Program-made: the position numbers and the translations under genes
In this document: piece by piece, positions 57,906 to 64,000 of the stretch
Numbering within the stretch: position 1 is the stretch's first letter
How the letters are laid out: each line of letters starts with the position of its first letter
From: Bidens hawaiensis
Lineage: Eukaryota > Streptophyta > Magnoliopsida > Asterales > Asteraceae
Length of the DNA stretch: 64,000 nt
Assembly: GCA_021521415.1 (NCBI GenBank)
Contig: JAIQDT010002059.1
Location: forward strand, 343,275-407,274
Reading direction: 5' to 3'
Notes under the pieces: generated by a model
Database searches by the model: none
Told to the model about the DNA's origin: nothing
Seen by the model: the letters and a program-made list of their open reading frames with translations, nothing else

Positions 57906-59881
57906 TATTCTCATTACCGTCACCGACTAACGTGCGCCGTTTGTTTCGCTAGCATGCGCCGATCGACGAAATGAATATATTATTTAATTTGTTAAGTCAC
58001 TGATTCATGCATTTTTACGTTTATAGAAGAACACATATTCATTTCATAAATTATGAACAAATTCTGTAACATTAGGGGTGTAAACCAGCCGAGACGAGCT
58101 AGTTTAGGCTCGAGCTTGGCTCGTTTTAGTTGAAGAGGGCGAGAGTTTGGCTAGTTTATTATTTATTAATTATTTTATTATTATTTTTTTGTATAATTGC
58201 TTACATATATATTAATATTATAATTTATATATATAAGACTGAAAAAACGTAGTGTAATTATGTAATTACATCGTAGTGTAATTACACTACACTATAATTA
58301 ATTACACTACTTGTTTCGCACAGTTAACACTTTTTCATAGTTTGTATTTGATCCAAACCATGTATAATATAATATAAAGTATTTTTAATTATTTATTATT
58401 TGTATATATAATAACAATTAACAAATAAATGTATTAAATAAAAGATCGTTTATTCTCAAGAGCTGCCTCGAGCTCGATATGTGAAGCTCGGGCCTAAGCT
58501 CGGTTTGATTCGCGCTTTTAATGAGCCGATCTCGAGTAGATCACAAGCGACTCAACTTGTATGGGCCCATGAAAGCCCAATTTTAAATGAAATCATGCAC
58601 TGCTTATAGTTATATAAACAATTGTTTTTCTAAGTCAAACCTTTAATATTTTTATTTTATAAGTTTAGTGGGGCCCATGGTCATAATAATAATATTGGCT
58701 TTGTTCATGTGAATTGTTGCAGCACCTTGAAGACAACAAAAATCTAATTTTGATTATTTTGGAATGTCAAAACCTTGGGAGGTATCAGGAATGTGCTCGG
58801 TAAGTTATCTCATATTTAGTTAGAAAATATAAAATGGGTAAGTGGGTAACGGGTCAGAACAAGTTCAGCTATAACGGGCCGGGCCTGGTCGGGTTGACCC
58901 GACAAAATTTTAGTCTGTTTTTATAGTTTTTTTAAGAATATAAGATGGGCAACTTTCAGCCCGATAATTTGGTCAGAACAACTTCAGGCTATATCGGGCC
59001 AGGGGGGGGGGTTCAGGTTGGCCCGACAAAGTTTAAGTCCATTTTATAGTTTTTTAAGAATATAAGACAGGCAACTTTCAGCCCGATAATTGGATCAGAA
59101 CAAATTCGGGCTAAAACGGGCTGGGCCGGGGGGTTCATGTTGGCCCGACAAAGTTTTAGTCCATTTTTATAGTTTTTTTAAGAATATAAGACGGGCAACT
59201 TTCAGCCCGATAATTGGGTCAGAACAAGTTCAGGCTATAACGGGCCGGGCCGGGGGGTTTAGGTTGGCCCAAAAAACTTTTAGTCCATTTTTTATAGTTT
59301 ATTCTCAAGAATATACTAAGATGGGCAACTTTCAACCCGTTAATACGACCCACTATAGATTCAAACCGACCTAACGGGCCACTAAATATTGTTAACGGTT
59401 TTAGGTACCAAGCTGTGCTTCAGAAGAACTTAATGTACTTGGCTGCCATTGCTGATGCTCAAACACCAGCATCACAGCAACAACAACAGCCAAATCCGTC
59501 ACAGGCGAGTTCTAGTGATTCAACTTATTTCTTTGTCCTTACAAAAAACAACCATTTTATGTATTTCAATAATAAATGCTTTTATATATATTCTAGGTTA
59601 CGCTAACGCAGCCGAATTCCATGCCTCAGGCGAGTAGTTTCATGCAGCAACCTGGTGGCAGTGGTCAGAATTCGATGTTTCTGGTAAACTCGAGGCAAGC
59701 TCAAGAACAGCAGCAGCAGATGTTGCAGCTGCAGCAACAGCAACAGTTTCGGGCACAGATGGGGTTCAGGGGTGGTGGTCAGAGTGGGTTGTTTGGGATG
59801 CAGTCTGGAGGCAGGTCGGAGGTGGCTTATGGTGGAGATGGAAGAGGCATGTTCTTTGATGGTGGCGGTTTTAGCGATTAA
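57793..59881 (+). CDS. GIF: GRF-interacting factor (GIF/AN3 family, SSXT domain), 4 exons
   Basis: Exons 57793-57858, 58723-58799, 59405-59504 and 59597-59881 join to 175 codons. The N-terminal SNH/SSXT domain (residues ~14-68: ITADQIQKHLEDNKNLILIILECQ, RYQECARYQAVLQKNLMYLAAIADA) binds growth-regulating factor transcription factors and links them to SWI/SNF chromatin remodelling. The rest is Gln-rich and ends in a Gly/Met/Phe-rich tail (GFRGGGQSGLFGMQSGG, FFDGGGFSD). Intron 3 (59505-59596) has no good GT donor; CAG|GCGAGT is a GC-AG intron, the only non-canonical junction among the genes here. Retention would stop translation after 34 codons. A 5' UTR acceptor (TTGCAG at 57759) suggests a leader intron. 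Which GIF paralogue is undetermined. Confidence 0.93.
57865..57905 (+). repeat. (ATT)n microsatellite in GIF intron 1
   Basis: About 13 uninterrupted ATT units directly behind the donor of intron 1. Confidence 0.95.
58074..58566. repeat. GAGC-family element in GIF intron 1, right end degraded
   Basis: Starts AGGGGTGTAAACCAGCCGAGACGAGC and continues with the usual order (GCTCGAGC words, AT-rich centre with a tandem GTAGTGTAATTAC patch at 58248-58310, GAGCTCG words). The right end is CAAGCGACTCAACTTGTATGGGCCC instead of the usual TTGCACCCC. Confidence 0.7.
58835..59375 (+). repeat. ~122-bp tandem repeat in GIF intron 2
   Basis: GGGCAACTTTCAGCCCGATAA recurs with start points near 58948, 59069, 59192 and 59322, each followed by CAGAACAA(C/G)TTCAGGCTATA(A/T)CGGGCC, a G-run, GGTTGGCCCGACAAAG and TTTTATAGTTTTTTTAAGAATAT. 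A first truncated unit starts near 58835. It nearly fills the 605-bp intron. Confidence 0.92.
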
Positions 59882-61743
59882 TGAGGTGTTAGCAAAGCCA
59901 AATATGTTAATGATATACTTTGCTTTTGGTTTAGTTGATTTTGAGTTCAAAAGGTGGGAATATAGAAGAGAAAAAGTAGATTGAATTTTTAACATCTTTG
60001 TTTTGGAGAATGTTTTATTTGAAAGCTATCTAGAAGTTAAGCTCGGCCCGTTTCGAGCTTTATATATTAGAAACTTTAGTTTGGCTCGTGTGAAAGTTTT
60101 GAAGCTCGGGTTCGGGTCATGTTTTGTTTCTCATGGGCCAAATAAAAGAGGGCTATGGTGAAATGGGATATTTTATTAAGTGTATTATTAATGCATTAAA
60201 CCTCTTAAACCATTTTACTAGAAAGGAGCATCTAAATATTAAAATAAAATAACTTTTGTAATCACTTTGTATAAAAAAAAACAAGAAGTTTACAATTTCT
60301 AGAAAAAAGGTTGCAAATATTAGCATGGTATACTAGCTTATAACTAAAATTTTACTGGACTTTATATTTTGTTTGATTTATATCATCATCATGTGACCTG
60401 TTTTTTATAAAATTACTGTTCATTGGTTTTATGTAATTATTTGTATTTTGTAGCCATACTATTTTATCATGTCAGATTGAAATTTAATAATCTCACATTT
60501 TTGTAGTTGGCGGATAATAATCACTTTAGAAAATAGCTGTCATCGGTCACACCTTTCATACTAATTGTTTTCATTGGCATATGTGAAGAAAAATGTAGCC
60601 CGTTAAGGTTTTTTTTTTTTTTTTTTTTGGAATTTCAAAATGAACTTTTAGGGCAACCAAATCACACCAAACTTGATTTCATCTCAAGCCCAAATTGGCC
60701 CACAGGACTGGAACCACAAAAGAATAAATAATTTTTTCTTATTCCGTGAACTGTTTATTTTTTCTTATTCCATAAGTTTTAAGATGAAAGCTAGTTTTTA
60801 TTTGGTTAGAAACTAAAATGAAATTAGATTATTCGTACATTCATATCAACACTTTCAATACTTTATTCCGAAAGGGAAAAAAAAAATTAGACGAAAAGAA
60901 ACACTATCAACTGTCCATTACTCTACACACATCTTGTCGCTTCAAATACGGGTCTTAATAGTTTAATAGTAGGCATGTTAAACCCAACACAAACCCGAAA
61001 ATTTGCCTTGTAAATTTGATTTGACACTAGTTTTCGGTAAACAAGTCTTATCGAATATTATTACTCCAAAATAACAAATTTACAATTAAAAAACTCAAAA
61101 CAAATATATAAAATAAATGCTTAACCAATAAAAACTCATGTTAATTTTATCTTTCCAATTAAACCACTAAAAATATTTTTAGTTTTTTAAAGTGTAATAC
61201 CTACATATTTATTTATACTAACATATGGCAAAACAGGTAGAAAAAAAAGATAGAGAGCACCAAAACGCATACAAAAGATGGCTTTAAAGTCGTTATAAAA
61301 TGGCTAGTATCGACGCTTGACGGTCATAGAACTGATTCCAAACCAGTCCTTGCAACCAGTTCTAAATTACAGTCCCGAACTGACTTTTGGGGTAGAAAAA
61401 AGTACAGAATCCAATGTCAACCCGTCAGCTAGGTTCGAAGCCAAAATGGTTTCTGTAAGGACCGGTTATGCCATCTGGCTGGAGTTTAGAACCTTTCGAG
61501 TTCCAGAACAAGGTTTGGGAGTGGCTTTAATTTAATGAAACCGAAAAAAAAAAACAATTTCTAGCTGCAAGCAACTTGAAAGACACCACACTTTTACAAC
61601 AGAGAAAAAAAGTCTTTTTTAAGTTATAAAAGCAATTCCAGTTTACTTCCAATTCCAATTCAAGTTTAATTCTCATTTCCAGTTTCAATTCCAATCGGAA
61701 TCGTACAAACACCAGGAAACCATCTTAATTAACCACTTCAAAC
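59882..61743. other. Interval between GIF and the last gene
   Basis: 3' UTR of GIF, then a decayed GAGCTCG-type fragment (60035-60110) and AT-rich DNA. 61310-61510 (CAGTTCTAAATTACAGTCCCGAAC...) may be an unassigned repeat or gene fragment. 61600-61700 has AATTCCAATT(C)-like words. No gene with recognisable product. Confidence 0.5.
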
Positions 61744-63893
61744 TCACCGCCTAAACTCATGCTTCCACATCCTTCCAGAATCTCCTGTTGTAAGCATAAA
61801 AACAAAAACAAAAAAAAGAAAGTTACTTGATTGACTAATTTTTACAAGTAAACTTTCACTATTTAATAGCAATGAATATAAAACATCTGATCTTACTATT
61901 TTCGGGAACCTGGTAAAGATCCAGCAGACCTGCCGATAGAAAACAGAAATAACATAAGATCAAGATAACACCAGTCGCGATCATTAGGGGTGTGCAAGAA
62001 ACCAAAAGACCGATCCAAAACCGAAAAATCCAAACCGAAGAAACCAAACCGAAACAAAAACTGGCGGTTTGGTTTTATGTTTTTTGTAAAAACCTGACGG
62101 TTCGGTTTTAGTTTTGCATGAAATAAAAGCCGAAAAACCGAACCGAACCGAATTTCTAGATTTTTATTTTAAGTAATTTATAGGAATTTAATAAATATGT
62201 AACTCAAATACTTTTGGCCAAATATATAATAATCAATTAGTTAACAATTAGCAAAATTATTTATACCTAAATTCATTATTTTCGGTTAAACTTTCTTTTG
62301 GGCCTAAAATTTTCAAGCTCAAATGGCAAAAACCAAACCGAAACCAAAACGAAAACCGAAACACCAAAACCAAATGGTTTCAAAAATCCAAAAACCGAAG
62401 GTTTGGTTTTCGGTTTGGTTTTAGCCCAAAACTGCACCAAGTCGCGCCACGCACACTCCTAGTGATAATCCACTTCGAATACATGTTTTTTTGTACGCTA
62501 AATGTTAATATTACCTGCACTGCTGTTTCCCATGGTAATTTGGACCCGACCTCCCATTGTTAATAACCTTGCTTTGACTCCCCAAATTAGGTCTATTCAT
62601 ATTAGCCCCATTACCGTTTGCCAATACATGTTTCATTTGATCATTGCTTTTGCTCAAAACTCTCACACCTATAGGATTGAGTGAACCACCATTCGGGTTC
62701 TGTGACTCGGTAGACGGGACCCGCTTCAAGCGAGTTTGAGCCATTGGCGTCACAGCAACAGAAGACAACTTTAATGGGTGAGAAGCCGCTGCAGAGGCGG
62801 CAACAGTGGCGGCACGGACCTTTGCACGTGCCACCATGCTAGCTATGATTTCCTGTGCGCCCTCACGCACCTGAATACAATCCCCTTCTATCACAAACAG
62901 CTGAAGCAAAAAGAATAATAAGAACATAAGTCAACTTATTGCCTGTATTTATCTCAGATAAAGTCAAATAGTCAAAGTTACGAAAACAATTGAGCTTACT
63001 TCAGGATGACTGCCCAAAAAAGTATCAAGTTTTCCATGTTTATTCTCATAATCAGGCCAACGAAGTGGTGATAGCATTTTAGTGAGCCGAGTCAGAAGCT
63101 GTCAAGAAGTGTTATACAACAAAACATAACAATTGTTAACATATAAAACTAATCCACTTATTATATGATAAGATATAATAAATGCTACTAACCGTAGAGC
63201 TAATTTGTATCCTTCCACCTGGACCAGGCGGTATTGTGCGAACAACACAAGCTAATAAAGTTTCTTCATCAAATAAAGCCTTTTCTGCAGTCTTTCCTAC
63301 TGAAGAATTATTCTGTGTGACGATGTCCACCTTGTTTGGTAGGGTCTCACCAGCCTTTATTGATTGAATAACTTGAGGTGCAATAACAGCAGATGCCACC
63401 TGTCCTGTATTTGAAATCTGAGCTTCACCTCCATGATTAGACAAAAAGATTGAACTCTTTTCCTGTGTTTTAACATGCAGGATCAATATGCCATAATAAA
63501 AAGTTATAAACCAGTAATCTTGTGAAACAAAACAGTAATTAACACAAACCTGTTGCATAATGCCATTGTCAGATTGATCCAACCTTAGAGAGGCATGGAA
63601 CTGAGAAGAGATTTGTTGCAAACTCTGCCGTGAATTATAATACAAACCAAGAACATCAATGTTAATGTGGATTCATACAAAACAGACTGATGTAAAGTAT
63701 TAAAATTTTAAAAATTTATCATTACCTTTTCCTCCTCAGTTTTGGAAGGAACACCACCCATGAATTCAGAATGCGTAGTTTGTCCATTTACAGATGCTCC
63801 ATAGTCATAATTAGTTTCTTGTCTCATTTGATTTTGGTCACCTTGAGGAGGATACTGTTCATGATTTGGCATCTGTAAACCTTCTGTAAAAAC
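61744..63893 (-). CDS. Conserved plant protein of unknown function, C-terminal part (7 exons in window)
   Basis: Exons on the minus strand: 63893-63726, 63624-63550, 63462-63193, 63098-63000, 62900-62515, 61929-61910 and 61784-61744 (stop). All are in frame (352 codons plus stop) and have GT-AG borders. The gene continues to the left of the protein beyond 64000. The first exons are Gln/Asn-rich. The exon at 63462-63193 ends in PPGPGGRIQISST and is followed by LLTRLTKMLSPLRWPDYENKHGKLDTFLGSHPELFVIEGDCIQVREGAQ, a compact winged-helix-like domain, then an Ala-rich helix and a Ser/Asn-rich tail ending GRMWKHEFRR. I recall this domain from plant proteins listed as DUF7725, but cannot verify it. 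Role unknown. The 20-bp exon (61910-61929) is very small. Confidence 0.8.
61984..62463. repeat. GGTGTGCAA...AACCGAA-type element in the last gene's intron
   Basis: TAGGGGTGTGCAAGAAACC at the left and GCGCCACGCACACTCCTAG at the right are loosely inverted ends. AACCGAACCGAAC- and GGTTTGGTTTT-type words flank an AT-rich centre. It lies wholly between the 62515 and 61929 exons. Confidence 0.7.
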
Positions 63894-64000
63894 CTACCAA
63901 ACAGTAAAGAATATCATATAGCAAAATTGTAGTGAATGCCACCACTTCAGTGGTGGCAATTTCACACCATTTGAACTACAACAGGTCAAATGGTTAAATC

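Overview
The window is nuclear DNA of a eudicot plant: AT-rich, intron-containing genes with GT-AG splicing, plastid-targeting and plant-specific gene families, and dense intergenic transposon debris. The style of the repeats and a Cassandra-like 5S-derived LTR would suit Asteraceae, but that is inference and the species cannot be read from the sequence. Seven protein-coding genes can be modelled exon by exon. On + they are PSRP1 (19856-22860, plastid ribosome hibernation factor), a CP5-type START-domain protein (29204-32232), a CID8-13-type PABP-interacting RNA-binding protein (49621-53674) and a GRF-interacting factor (57793-59881). On - they are ribosomal stalk protein P1 (33073-34652), an SR34/SR30 splicing factor (36125-38433, with 5' UTR exons out to about 41.2 kb) and the 3' part of a conserved plant protein of unknown function (61744 to beyond 63893). 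All inferred exon joins keep frame.

The standout region is 12035-19403: an almost complete endogenous pararetrovirus (Caulimoviridae, caulimovirus-like gene order) on the minus strand. It reads movement protein, small ORF2, virion-associated protein, coat protein with zinc knuckle, protease/RT/RNase H polyprotein and transactivator/viroplasmin. It keeps two promoter-like blocks, each a TATA box beside an as-1-like TACGTAA pair: one before the transactivator gene (19S-like) and one before the intergenic leader (35S-like). The copy starts and ends at the tRNA-Met primer-binding site, as if a linear genome opened at its minus-strand discontinuity had been captured. Every major gene except ORF2 is broken by a few stops or frameshifts. 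The copy sits between two ~150-bp direct repeats that carry a Helitron-like 3' end, and its right end lies about 450 bp upstream of the PSRP1 start codon.

Other mobile DNA: an LTR fragment (1-1241) and a complete 2401-bp solo LTR (24961-27361) of the same family in opposite orientation, the latter with perfect ACTTT target duplications; a deleted Ty1/copia element (about 2150-5634) with LTR, PBS, gag and protease remains; a Cassandra-like LTR (7922-8160); a probable Helitron (11190-12007); several foldback or MITE-like elements, including families built of GAGCTCGAGC-like or ACCGGTTCGG-like self-complementary words; and a perfect 80-bp inverted repeat around an (AT)n core at 55301-55506.

Layout: 1-5.6 kb retrotransposon debris; 5.6-12 kb intergenic with Cassandra, foldback and Helitron; 12-19.4 kb endogenous virus; 19.5-23 kb PSRP1; 23-28.8 kb repeats with solo LTR; 28.8-41.2 kb a gene cluster (START, P1, SR); 41.2-49.4 kb gene-poor; 49.4-53.7 kb CID gene; 53.7-57.7 kb repeats; 57.7-59.9 kb GIF; 61.7-64 kb the partial gene. 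The cellular genes are ordinary housekeeping or regulatory genes with no evident common pathway. Several introns or UTRs contain their own private tandem repeats.
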